A stretch of 64,000 nucleotides of DNA. Origin: Salminus brasiliensis (lineage: Eukaryota > Chordata > Actinopteri > Characiformes > Bryconidae). The DNA is taken from the NCBI RefSeq assembly GCF_030463535.1, contig NC_132892.1, positions 35,568,885 through 35,632,884 on the forward strand, read 5' to 3'. Below, one piece after another: positions 32,859 through 45,300 of the stretch (position 1 is the first letter of the stretch; each line of letters starts with the position of its first letter). Made by a program: the position numbers and the translations under genes. The notes beneath the pieces are model-generated. The model ran no database searches. It saw only the letters and a program-made list of their open reading frames with translations, and was not told where the DNA came from.

Positions 32859-33166
32859 GGGCGTCTCTGCTGTAGTTTAAATACCTAATTCTTCTTCTTA
32901 TGAGATGCTCATAAACGTACATGATTACTCGGCCTGTCTCTAGATGTTTTTACTCAAGTCCTCCTGTGTCTGGAGACGTTCTCACTGTCACGGAGCTCTT
33001 CGCTTGTTGCAGGTTCAGGAAGTCAGTAACCTTCAGAGCGGCCGGCTGGGCGATATGGCAGGACTGCAGCCCCGTGATACAGGAGCTGGTATTTAATTTT
33101 TCAGAGATGTGAGGAGTTCTCCCTACACAGCTGTTCCACACTTCCACTACTTCTCTTCTGACTAGT

Positions 33167-33203
<37 letters not shown>

Positions 33204-33435
33204 AAAAAAAACCTTGTATCTCCGTTTGTGCTGTTTATTTTTTTTTTGATGTGGCAGTTCTCTAAATTGTATGGAATGTTATGATGAATGGACCAATAGA
33301 AATGCTCCGATAATTTGGAATAAAATCTTTTTACACCTCCATTGAAATTTAAAATGTGTGTGTTTTTTCCCCTCCTGCAAAGTTGCTGAGTGGGAGATAC
33401 AAATTTTTTGCATTGCAGTGATGTGTATTTCTGGA
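32859..33435. other. akap8l 3' flank, no clear gene
   Basis: Contains a CA microsatellite (33173-33198), poly-A and poly-T runs, and a dispersed fragment (ACCTTGTATCTCC ... GAATGGACCAATAGAAATGC) also seen near 30160, 34285 and 42425. A short plus-strand acceptor-bounded ORF (33014-33100) runs into MITE-like GGCTGGGCGATATGG and is not supported. Confidence 0.4.
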
Positions 33436-33439
33436 GGTG

Positions 33440-33734
33440 ACGGGGCTGGGCGATATGGAAAAATACGGCACAATATTTAAAAAGATTTTAACGATGCGTG
33501 TAATTAAAGACTAAACACATCAGGATCAGCAGATTCCTCAACACTGCTGTTCAGATCTTCTCCCAGACTGAACACACTGACTTCTACTGAACATCTGATG
33601 AACGTCTGATTACACCAGTCTGATCTCACTGTAACGAAACCTGCAGCGGATCGGTGCAGCTCTGTATCTCCACATTATCAGACAAGCGTATTGTATCACG
33701 ATATGATAAAATATCATCGTATTGCCCAGCTCTA
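33440..33734. mobile_element. hAT-like MITE, GGGCTGGGCGATATG family
   Basis: The left end GGGGCTGGGCGATATGG and right end CGTATTGCCCAGCTCTAG form terminal inverted repeats. About 295 bases with no ORF. The same family occurs at 59494-60153 and 60252-60358. Confidence 0.75.
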
Positions 33735-34567
33735 GCTGACAATTATATGTACTTTTTTTTTTTTTTTTATGTAGATTTGTGACCAAGACTTTAGTTTTGG
33801 TCATAGACTCATTATTTACTCCTTTTAAAAGTTTCCACCTGTAGTGAAATTATTTTCTGACCAAAAGACCAAATCAAATGTTAAAAGCCATTAAATCTCA
33901 CATTTAGTCTATTTAACAGTTTATTAATGTTAAAGATAATTATTTACCAAAATAAACAGTTAAACTTCACCAAATGTGAGACTTGGTATGTTTTAACTGT
34001 TTATTCTGGTAAATTGTTATAATAGTATGTGTGTGTGTATGTATGTGTGTGTATAATATATATATATATATATATACATACACACACACATACATGGTAT
34101 CTGCACACTCCTAATGTTATTACTTTAGTAAGTCACTGTTTCTACTTTTATATTAATATCTAATTGGTTAATTGGCTGGTCGCTCCGTCACTGCTGTCCA
34201 GTGAAAACCATGTATCTTCATGTGTCTGTTTATAGTTTCTCCATGGTTTGAAGCCTGTAGCTGTTCTGACCCCTGTGTGAATAATTCTGGAGGAATGGAC
34301 CAATAGGAATGCTCTAAATTCTCTATAAACCTATATTCCACTGGCTTCTGCTCAGAGCAGCTGTGGGGCTGCAGGGTTTTATTGGGCAGTGCTGATATTG
34401 AAGTCTGCGACTCAGAATGCTGTTATCACGGTCTGACCGTTTCCTTATTTATTTATAATCAATGGAGACAGAGTTCATCATTAATTGCGGACCGCCGTGT
34501 TGCCCACCCTCATACAGAATTCTGTTCCAGCCCGAATCAAACCGAGCCCAGTTTCCAGATGGCGTCT

Positions 34568-34604
<37 letters not shown>

Positions 34605-35540
34605 TTCATAGTGGTGCTCGCTTGACCATTCAGCAATCATCACTGAGCTCCAGTGCTTTCAGTTCAGCTCAGTTTTGGAGATCCTGGTGCAGCTGGAGAT
34701 GTTCAGAGTGGAGGAACCGGGCTGGTTCTGATCTGTTATAGACCCTCAGTACCCATCCACCTCGTCCCCCTGACTTTACATTCATGATCAGGCTTCACCT
34801 GCCTCCTCGCTCAGCTGTGGGAGTCATGCTGGAGTGTGTGTGTGTATATATTACACACACACACAGCCTGGTAGCCTGGTTCTGACTTTAGTGGTCTGAT
34901 TCTTTTTATTTTTGAGGCTCGGGCTGAGTCGGATCTTCAGTCTCTGATTTTGGGATTCTGTCGTTTTTGAATTTAATTTGTTTGTTTTTTTTTCTCACAG
35001 AATCTTAAACATTTTCAGACTGTTTCCACTCAGATTTGCTTCCAGGTGAAAGTAAATGTTTAAGATTAAACAGTGTTTGTTTATTACAGTGCAGCAGCGC
35101 CACCTATATTAGTTTAATAAGAGCAGCTCTGAAACATCAGATAATTATTATTGACACACTGAAATGTTTGACCTGATCTATTATTATTATTATTATTATT
35201 ATTGTAAGTGTATATAAAAAAGAAATGACTTAAATAAACTAATGCGTGTGACTTCTATTTGTGTCTGAATTTGTTGCTCACTTCATTTATTATTAAACAA
35301 ACCAAACATAAAACACTAAACATTAGTTTAACCCTTTATTCTGCCGTCAGATTTTACTCATAATGCCAGACGCAGAAATCAGGGTGTCTTAGTCTGAGGT
35401 GTGCAGTATTGTTTTTCTTTTTATTATAATTATTCATTATTAATATATATTTTTAAGCATTATTTGTATATTATTGATTTTCTCAAAAGCTCAAATGTGT
35501 TTTAAATATGACTCACTTGGCTTGAATGAAAGGGTTAAAG
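33735..35540. other. AT-rich intergenic sequence with microsatellites
   Basis: GT/TA microsatellites at 34030-34090 and 34565-34600, a TTA run at 35180 and a short dispersed repeat near 34285. No supported gene. Confidence 0.5.
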
Positions 35541-37740
35541 AGGTCCTGTGAATGAAAGGTCCATATAATAATAATCCATATAAATGTCAATTCAATCATG
35601 AATATAAAATATAAATGCTCTGTGTTGTTTTAAAGATTTCCTGATGAATATAATTATCCTTACATTCTGGCTCAACAGGAGGCTTAATTCAGACACTTAA
35701 TTAACGCTACAATTCTTAATTAAAAGTAGATTTATATTGTTTTATATGATAAAGAAAAAGAATGTCATTCAGATCATATAAACTCATATTTTAAAGGTTT
35801 CTGACTGAACTCCAGGCTTAATTCAGTTTGTTTACGTCACGTTCACACTTGAATTCACATTTAAAAGCGGATTTTTCTAATGTTTTCTATTGAGTTTCCT
35901 CACATAATTCTATATATATTCAGCTTTTTACAACCTGAGTATATATAAATTTATATATATATAATATATGTATAATATATACATTTTTTCTATGCTTAAA
36001 AAGCATTTAAACTTTAAACAATTTAGTCTAGTTTAAAGGATTCCGTCACATAAATACTGATGCCTATAATCTATCTTAACAGGAGGCTTTATTTACTTTG
36101 TTTACATTACAATCACACTTTATTTACTAACTTAATGTTTAAGTCACATAAACTCACATATTTACTTTAGTTTATAAGGTTCCTAGTGTAATTCGTTCAT
36201 TATTGTATTGTTTTCTGTGACTTAAATCACTGTTTAAAAAACATTTAAACTCACATATTTTGCCCAGTTTTAAAGATTTCTTCACATAAATAATTACCCT
36301 TATAATCTGACTGAACTCCAGACTTGATTCAGTTTGTTTACATCAGGTTCACACTTGAATTCACAATCAAAAGCGTTTTTTCTATTGAGTTTTCTCACGT
36401 AGTTTTTTAGTATTTTATTCTGATTTTTATTTTATTTAGATTTTAAAATAGTTTTCTACAACATTTTTGACATTCAGAAACCATTTAAACTTACATATTT
36501 AGTCTAGTTTTGAGGATTTCATCACATTAAAAATTATCCATATAATCTAGCTTAACATAAGGCTTGACTCAGTTTGTTTACGTCAGGTTCACACTTGATT
36601 CACAATTAAAAGCATATTTTTCTATTGTTTTCTATTGAGTTTCTTTACATAGTTCATTTTATTCTGATTTTATATTACATTTTATTAAAGTTTTCTACAA
36701 CTTTTTTGACATTTAAAAAACATTTCAACTTACATATTTAGTCTAGTTTAAAGGATTCTGTGACGTAAATAATTATCCCTATAATCTATCTTAACATGAG
36801 GCTTGATTCAGTTTGTTTACGTCAGGTTCACACTTGAATTCACAATTAAAGCAGATTTTTCTAATGTTTTCTATTGAGTTTTCTCACGTAGTTAATTTTA
36901 TTCTGATTTTATTTTATTTAGATTTTAAAATTGTTTTCTACAACTTTTTTGACATTTAAAAAAAAATTTAAACCTACATATTTAGTCTAGTTGAAAGGAT
37001 TCTGTGACGTAAATAATTATCCCTATAATCTAGCTTAACATAAGACTTAATTACCTTTGTTTACCCCAGCACTTAAACTTACATATTTAGTCTAGTTTTG
37101 AAGATTTTGTCACAGAAAATATCCATATAATCTATTTTAATATGATGCTTAATTAACATGATTAAAAGTGGATTTATTTAGGGTTTTTTGTGACTAAAAG
37201 TCATATAAACTTACATATTCACTCTAGTTTTAAACATTTCCTCACATAATTAATTAATTATATAATTGTAACCCAACACTAGGCTTAATTCAGTTTGTTT
37301 ATGTCACGTTCACATTTGAATTCACAATTAAAGTGGATTTGTCTATTGTTTTCTATTGTTTTCTATTCATTTAGAAACCATTGAAACTTACATATTTCGT
37401 CTAGTTTTGAGGATTTCATCACATTAAAAATTATCCCTATAATCTCATCATAACATGTTTAATTAACATAATTAACAGAATTAAAAGTGAATTTATTTGG
37501 GATTTTCTGTGACAATGTTTAAGTCGTATAAACCTACACATTCACTCTAGTTTTAAACATTTCCTCACATAATTAATTTATTACATAAATACATTTTAAC
37601 CCAATTCAGTTTGTTTACGTCACGTTCACACTTGAATTCACAATTAAAAGCGGATTTATTTTTCTATTGTTTTCTATTAATTTGATTCTGATTCATTTTT
37701 TTTAATTTTGAGATTTAAACTCACATATTTAGTCTGTGAA
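35540..37740. repeat. Tandem array of a roughly 240-base AT-rich unit
   Basis: Seven to nine diverged copies share, in order, AACTTACATATTTAGTCTAG, TTCATCACATAAATAATTATCC, TATAATCTAGCTTAACA, TTCAGTTTGTTTACGTCA, GGTTCACACTTGAATTCACA, AATTAAAAGCGGATTTTTCT and TTTTCTATTGAGTTTTCTCA. Some copies are shortened. No ORFs. The array ends about 100 bases before a CpG-rich promoter. Confidence 0.85.
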
Positions 37741-37774
37741 GTAAATTAAACGTGTCCAATTTGGACGTTCAGGG

Positions 37775-37917
37775 GTTAACGTTCTTCAAACGTCGGCTGG
37801 GGGCGTGGCTGTGCGCCTTGCGTCACTGCCGGCGTCCCGCGTCATCACGTGTGTGTGTGTGTTTTTTTTTCCTGCATTGATTCGGTCGTCGCGCTGACAG
37901 CTCCGGACTACAGGTAA
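37775..37917 (+). promoter_or_regulatory. CpG-rich promoter and orphan first exon
   Basis: The sequence turns abruptly from AT-rich to CpG-rich: GGGGGCGTGGC, TGCGTCAC, CGTCATCACGTG. A candidate exon then ends CTCCGGACTACAG|GTAAATA at about 37917. No ATG-initiated frame is convincing, so the exon would be 5' UTR or non-coding. No downstream exon was found on the plus strand before the gap, so the gene is unidentified. Confidence 0.5.
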
Positions 37918-38036
37918 ATAAATAATCAATAATAGATCATAACACCGGCTAGTTGTGATTATTGATGATTAGTCAGGTGATGTGGGTTTATTTAATGATT
38001 AGAATATATTTAAAGGCTTAAATCTGAAGGATTTAC

Positions 38037-38178
38037 GCTAAAGTTGGCTGCTCATTGGAATTGTTCCGTTCCACCTTAAATACTGCAGCAGTTACATTCT
38101 GGCGCCTCAGGCGCAGAATGTAACTGCTGCAGTATTTAAGGTGGAACGGAACAATTCCAATGAGCAGCCAACTTTAGC
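38037..38178. repeat. 142-base near-perfect hairpin (element P, copy 3)
   Basis: Left arm 38037-38101 and right arm 38114-38178 are 65-base inverted copies without mismatch by eye. They are separated by a 12-base GC-rich loop that can itself pair (GCGCC-TCA-GGCGC). The arms contain CCGTTCCACCTTAAATAC, the core shared with 8103-8206 and 20674-20749. It lies about 120 bases downstream of the orphan exon donor. Confidence 0.9.
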
Positions 38179-38319
38179 CTCGTTTCAAGCGATATTGCGT
38201 GTAAACGTCAACCTGAACCCCTTTAAACGCACAAACTCGATACCCAGACGTGTATCCCCTCATTTCTGGCGTTTCCCGCACCGTCCAGTCACCTCTTTAA
38301 CCTGCATCTGTCGTTTTTG

Positions 38320-38605
38320 TGCCATGTTTGTGAACCCGCAAAAAAGGCCGTATTCGTGACAGCGGTTACGCTCTCTCCGCAGCGTAGCGCGCACGCCGCT
38401 TTGCAGAGGACACGCCTGGACTCTGGCGTAAGCCGCTTCGTGAATGGCAGGGCAGCCATGGATTCACTAAACGGGGTTACGCAGCGTAGCGAGCGGGGAA
38501 AGCACAGTAGGGCAGATGCAGTTAGCGGAAAGTGCGGTCACCCCTACGCGGGGCTCGGGTCTGAGCTTCTATTGGTTGGCTGCGAAAGCCACGCCCCCTG
38601 CTTGT
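38320..38605. promoter_or_regulatory. CpG island segment with CCAAT and GC box
   Basis: Many CpGs (GCGTAGCGCGCACGCC, GGTTACGCAGCGTAGCG). Near 38570 the minus strand reads GGGGGCGTGGCTTTCGCAGC followed by CAACCAATAG, a GC-box plus CCAAT arrangement. It may be part of the same island as 37775-37917, or a promoter facing left. The ORFs across it look accidental. Confidence 0.4.
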
Positions 38606-38841
38606 TTGTTTATTTGTTTATTTTTTTGACAGCATATTTAGTTTAGTTTATGGTGTTTGTTGTGTTTTGTAAATATTAGTGTTTTAATTGGCTCTGTTTG
38701 GTTGATTAGGTTTTTTTTTTATTAGCATAATTAATTAATTAGTTGATTTATTTAAACAAAAAAAAATCCAGAGTATGCAGAGCAGAATGTGTCAGAATAG
38801 ATTTCAGATTCAGATTAAAATCAGAACCGGTTTAGAATTAA

Positions 38842-39041
38842 NNNNNNNNNNNNNNNNNNNNNNNNNNNNNNNNNNNNNNNNNNNNNNNNNNNNNNNNNNN
38901 NNNNNNNNNNNNNNNNNNNNNNNNNNNNNNNNNNNNNNNNNNNNNNNNNNNNNNNNNNNNNNNNNNNNNNNNNNNNNNNNNNNNNNNNNNNNNNNNNNNN
39001 NNNNNNNNNNNNNNNNNNNNNNNNNNNNNNNNNNNNNNNNN
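38842..39041. other. Assembly gap, 200 N
   Basis: A block of exactly 200 unknown bases at the left border of the 19-base satellite. The true length is probably unknown, and missing exons could lie here. Confidence 1.
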
Positions 39042-39049
39042 TTAATCTT

Positions 39050-41392
39050 ACTGCCAAACACAATCACAATCAGATCTCACCCTCACAATCAGACCTCACC
39101 CTCACAATCAGACCTCACCCTCACAATCAGATCTAAGCCTCACAATTAGATCTAACCCTCACAATCAGATCTCACCCTCACAATCAGGTCTAAGCCTCAC
39201 AATCAGACCTCACCCTCACAATCAGATCTAAGCCTTACAATTAGATCTAACCCTCACAATCAGATCTAACCCTCACAATCAGATCTTACCCTCACAATCA
39301 GATCTCACCCTTACTTATCTCACCCTCACAATCAAATCTTACCTTCACAATCAGACCTCACCCTCACAATCAGATCTAAGCCTCACAATTAGATCTAACC
39401 CTCACAATTAGATCTAACCCTCACAATTAGATTTAACCCTCACAATCAGATCTTACCCTCACAATCAGACCTCACCCTCACACTCAGATCTAACCCTTGC
39501 AATCAGATCTCACCCTTACTTATCTCACCCTCACAATCAGATCTAATCCTCACAATCAGATCTAATCCTCACAATCAAATCTAACCCTTACTATCAGATC
39601 TAACCCTCACAATTAGATCTAATCCTCACAATCAGATCTCACCCTCACTTATCTCACACTCACAATCAGATCTCACCCTCACAATCAGATCTCACCCTCA
39701 CAATTAGATATAATCCTCACCTTCACAATAAAATCTTACCTTCACAATCAGATCTCACCTTCACAACCCAGTCTCACCCTCACAATCAGATCTCACCCTC
39801 ACAATCAGGTTTCACCCTCACAATCAAATCTTATCCTCACAATCAGATCTAATCCTCACAATCAGATCTCACCCTCACAATCAGATCTAATCCTCACAAT
39901 CAGATCTAAGCCTCACAATTAGATCTAACCCTCACAATCAGATCTAACCCTCACAATCAGATCTCACCCTCACTTATCTCACCCTAACAATCAGATCTCA
40001 CCCTCACAATTAGATCTCACCCTCACACTCCAGTCTCACCCTCATAATCAGATCTCACCCTCACTTATCTCACCCTCACAATCAGATCTAATCCTCACAA
40101 TTAGATCTAACCTTGACAGTTAGATCTAACCTTCACAATCAGATCTCATGCTCACAATTAGATCTTACCTTCACAATTAGATCTTACCCTCACAATCAGA
40201 TCTCACCTTCACACCCCAGTTTTACCTTTACAATCAGATCTCACCCTCACAATCAGATTCCACCCTCACAATCAGATCTCCCCCTTACTTATCTCACCCT
40301 CACAATCAAATCTAACCCTTACAATCAGATCTAACCCTCACAATTAGATCTAATCCTCACAATCAGATCTCACCCTCACTTATCTCACACTCACAATCAG
40401 ATCTCACCCTCACAATCAGATCTCACCCTCACAATTAGATATAATCCTCACCTTCACAATCAGATCTCACCTTCACAACCCAGTCTCACCCTCACAATCA
40501 GATTTCACCCTCACAGTCAGATCTAAGCCTCACAATTAGATCTAACCCTCACAATTAGATCTAACCCTCACAATTAGATTTAACCCTCACAATCAGATCT
40601 CACCCTCACAATCAGACCTCACCCTCACAATCAGATCTAACCCTTGCAATCAGATCTCACCCTCACAATCAGACCTCACCCTCACAATCAGATCTAACCC
40701 TTGCAATCAGATCTCACCCTCACTTATCTCACCCTAACAATCAGATCTCACCCTCACAATTAGATCTCACCTCACACTCCAGTCTCACCCTCATAATCAG
40801 ATCTCACCCTCACTTATCTCACCCTCACAATCAGATCTAATCCTCACAATTAGATCTAACCTTAACAATTAGATCTAACCTTCACAATCAGATCTCACCC
40901 TCACAATTAGATCTTACCTTCACAATTAGATCTTACCCTCACAATCAGATTCCACCCTCACAATCAGATCTCCCCCTTACTTATCTCACCCTCACAATCA
41001 GATCTAATCCTCACAATTAGATCTAACCCTCATAATCAGACCTCACCCTCACAATCAGATCTTACCCTCACAATCAGATCTCACTCTCACAATCAGATCT
41101 CACCCTCACAATCAGATCTCACCCTCACAATTAGATCTAACCCTCATAATCAGATCTCACTCTCACAATCAGATCTCACTCTCACAATCAGGTCTCACCC
41201 TCACAATCAGGTCTCACCCTCACAATCAGACCTCACCCTCACAATCAGATTTCACTCTCACAATCAGATCTCACCCTCACAATCAGATCTCACCCTTACA
41301 GTTAGATCTTACCCTCACAATTAGATCTTACCCTCACAATCAGATCTCACTCTCACAATCAGATTTCACCCTCACAACAGCAACATTATGAT
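39050..41392. repeat. 19-base satellite, about 120 copies
   Basis: Unit TCACAATCAGATCTCACCC with frequent TAACCC, TAAGCC and TTAGATC variants. Many units contain the BglII site AGATCT. Longer segments are themselves repeated: ACTTATCTCACCC and CACTCCAGTCTCACC blocks recur in the same order near 40000 and 40770. It borders the assembly gap. Confidence 0.95.
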
Positions 41393-41592
41393 CAGATTAA
41401 AACACCCCTGCATAAAATGACTTATAGATTCAGACTCTACCCCAAAGGTTTGGGACTGAGTTCAAACGGGTTTAGTTGGATATGAATGCATACAGCTGTA
41501 ATAATATAACAAAAGGCAGTTGAATAATGAGGTGGGTTTACGACTGTAGTTTTCCTTCTGTATACAGAGATATATGACGGCGGTCCGCTCAC

Positions 41593-41901
41593 TGAGTGTG
41601 CTGCTAGTCCCATGCTTCTTTTTCTTCCCATTGAGATCAGACAGCAGAGTCTTCTTCACCTTCAGCTGGTCCTGAAGAGCTGGCAGGCAAACAGAACACA
41701 CACAGGTCTGAAAATCAAACAGTGCTAAACTACACAGCACAGACCTCCAGATAAGACCCCTGATCAGATCTATACTAATCATCTATAGCATCACCAGAGA
41801 ACTCCGTCTGGGTCTTCAGCAGGACAGCCAGTCTCCTCTGGATTTCCAAAATATCCTCTTGGTCTTTAATGATCACTGTTACTAAAATCACATCATCACA
41901 A

Positions 41902-41948
<47 letters not shown>

Positions 41949-42312
41949 TTAAATAGGACCTGTCTGGTATTAAATTGTGAAATAACAGGTTGAATTTATT
42001 GTAATTAAAGGTTTAGGGGTGGAGTTAGGGTAATTTAACCACACCCTGATGATCTTAATGAAGCTGGGTGATTGGTTGAAGCAGGGTGTTAGAGCTGTTC
42101 TGCAGCTTTTCATCATTTACAGGTAAAAATATAAAGATAAAGTAAAGAAACTCTGGCCTGAGTTCATTCCATCCAAACTAACCTTGTGTAGAAGTACCAC
42201 CACCATCACCACCAGCTCCATCCAGCTTTTTGAGCTTCTCCGCTAGTTGTCTCTCTAATTCTAAACCAGTAACATAGAGAGACATAGAAAGAAAAGAGCT
42301 ATATTATATTCC

Positions 42313-42344
<32 letters not shown>

Positions 42345-45300
42345 TGTCTTTGATCTGCTAAGCTTTTCACATTTCTATAGTGTGAATCTGACAGTTGTTC
42401 TTTACACTGTATCAGAATCATATGATGAATGGACCAATAGAAATGCTCTATTATGCCAGCAGTAATTTTATTTAACTCTACGTTCTACAGAATAAAAGTC
42501 CACTTTGTAACAGCTCAGATTTATTCAGTGTTTTCAGTAAATATTAGTTTTAAATGAAATTGTAATGATATTTAATTTAATGATTGAAGCTGATTTCCAC
42601 TGAATTCAGACTGACCCTGAATTTCTACCTTTGAGACGTTTTAACCTCTGAACTGTTGATGCTGTTGAGGGATGTTTCTGTTTTTGGTTTAGAAATTGTG
42701 CTTAGCTTCAAAAAAATCCAGGAAACAGAGAGACAGTCCTGCTACTGTTTGGCCTCGTAAAAGAAATCTGAATGAGTAAAATAAGGTGCAGTTAACTCTA
42801 CCATAAAAACTGCCCACCCTCCTGCCACTGCTATCTGTGTAATGACTGTCTAAGGACTGACTCTTAACTAGGGATGCACCGATCCGACTTTTTCAGTTCC
42901 GATACCGATACTGATATATAAACTTTACATATCGGCCGATACTCAATACAGATCTGATACCGTTGCTGAATTAATAAACTGTATACCTTACCATGTGGAT
43001 TGACTTTACTTTACTAACTTGGTAAAACAAAATATATCAAATTAACACAGAGATATAAATGTACTAAATTAATTTCAAATTTATTTCTAAAGCTATTTAT
43101 TTGTCACTAAAAATAAACAATGCTGCAAGACACAGCATTCAAATTCAAAATAAAACAATTAAAATATATTAAAATAAATCAAATATATTGGCCAAAACTG
43201 AAGTAGCTTCACTTTGTCAAACACACAGATTTTGCATCTCTACTCTTAACACTATTAACCATCATTACTCTCAATACTCTCACCATCACTACTGACACTA
43301 CTAACAGTGACCTTTATCAATAGTTCATAATGGTAGAGCGAGCATCACACTGAGCACTCTCTCACTCAAGTTCAGATAATCTTTACGCTAAGAAGCTGTT
43401 GAGAAACCTGGTCATGCTCAGTCAGAACTTTCAGAGCTGTCTTCTACACATCTAACACACATGAACATCCACGAATCGAAACTTCAGATAAACATCAGCC
43501 CACATGAGTGGAACATGAAGTAGGTGGGCTCCAGGTGGGCATGGGCTCTGAGTGGGTTTGTACATGTGTTGTTACTGGATCCCCCTAAATGGTCCCCATC
43601 GTTACAGCCCACCTTAATCTTACATACGTCCCATATCTAGGTCCACCATGTGCAGTGTTCAACCCAGATTGGGCCCATGCTTTACCCCTCCTGGTCCCAT
43701 CACTGACCCTGGTGGACATTCATATATATGAGGCCAACCTGGAATCTGAGGACAAGACTTTCTGGTCCCCAGCTGGGCCGGGAGCAGATGCCCCTTCATG
43801 TTACCCACCGGCGAGCCGCTGTGACTGTGCAGAGTCAACACTTCCTCTCCGCAGATTATCTATGGCCTCCTGCAGCTTGCTTATCTCCAACACTGCTCAG
43901 AAAAGAGGAAAGGGAAGAGAAGCAGCTCTGTGTTACTCTGGACCGGTGACTGAGCAAACAGTCAGAGACAGACGCTGACCCTTACTCTGGCTGCTGTCGC
44001 CGGCCTGGCACTTCGACGCCGTCAGATTCAGACTCTTATCATTCAGCTCAGCTTTCAGCGCATTCAGCTGCTGCTCCAGGTCTGCAGAGAAGAGGAGGAC
44101 ACAACGTATCTTAAAGACGTAGCACAGACCTAAACACCATCATACTCTATTAAACACCATCATACTCCACTAAACCCCATTATACTCTACTAAACATCAT
44201 CATACTCCACCCAATACCATCATTCTCCACTAAACACCATTATTCTCCACTAAACACCATAATACTCGACTAAACACCATCATTCTCCACTAAACACCAT
44301 CATTCTCCACTAAACACCATCATTTTCCACTAAACACCATAATACTCGACTAAACACCATCATACTCGACTAAACACCATCATACTCCACTAAACACCAT
44401 CATTCTCCACTAAACACCATCATACTCCACTAAACACCATCATTCTCCACTTAATACCATCATACTCCACTAAACACCATCATACTCGACTAAACACCAT
44501 CATACTCGACTAAACACCATCATACTCCACTAAACATCATCATACTCCACCCAATACCATCATTCTCCACTAAACACCATTATTCTCCACTAAACACCAT
44601 AATACTCGACTAAACACCATCATACTCGACTAAACACCATCATACTCCACTAAACACCATCATACTCCACTAAACACCATCATTCTCCACTTAATACCAT
44701 CATACTCCACTAAACACCATCATACTCGACTAAACACCATCATACTCGACTAAACACCATCATACTCGACTAAACACCATCATACTCCACTAAACACCAT
44801 AATACTCGACTAAACACCATCATACTCGACTAAACACCATCATACTCCACTAAACACCATCATTCTCCACTAAACACCATCATACTCCACTAAACACCAT
44901 CATTCTCCACTTAATACCATCATACTCCACTAAACACCATCATACTTCACCAAACACCATCATTCTCCACTACACACCATCATTCTCCACTAAACACCAT
45001 CATTCTCCAATAAACACCATCACTCTCCACTAAACACCATCATTCTCCACTAAACCCCATTATACTCTACTAAACATCATCATACTCCACCCAATACCAT
45101 CGTTCTCCACTAAACACCATCATTCTCCACTAAACACCATCATACTCCACTAAACACCATCATACTCGACTAAACACCATCATACTCCACTAAACACCAT
45201 CATTCTCCACTTAATACCATCATACTCCACTAAACACCATCATACTCCACTAAACACCATCATTCTCCACTACACACCATCATACTCCACTAAACACCAT

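Noticed and set aside
32921-33112. Acceptor-bounded short ORF downstream of akap8l
   Set aside because: Half of it is MITE-like (GGCTGGGCGATATGG) and it cannot be joined in frame to akap8l with a supported donor.
39050-41392. CRISPR-like look of regularly spaced repeats
   Set aside because: Units are contiguous 19-mers without unique spacers, and the genome is a spliced vertebrate one.
41462-41592. Extension of the last coiled-coil exon to a stop at 41462
   Set aside because: A GTGAGC donor in phase 1 at 41592/41593 fits the strict pattern of all other modules. The extra residues lose heptad character.
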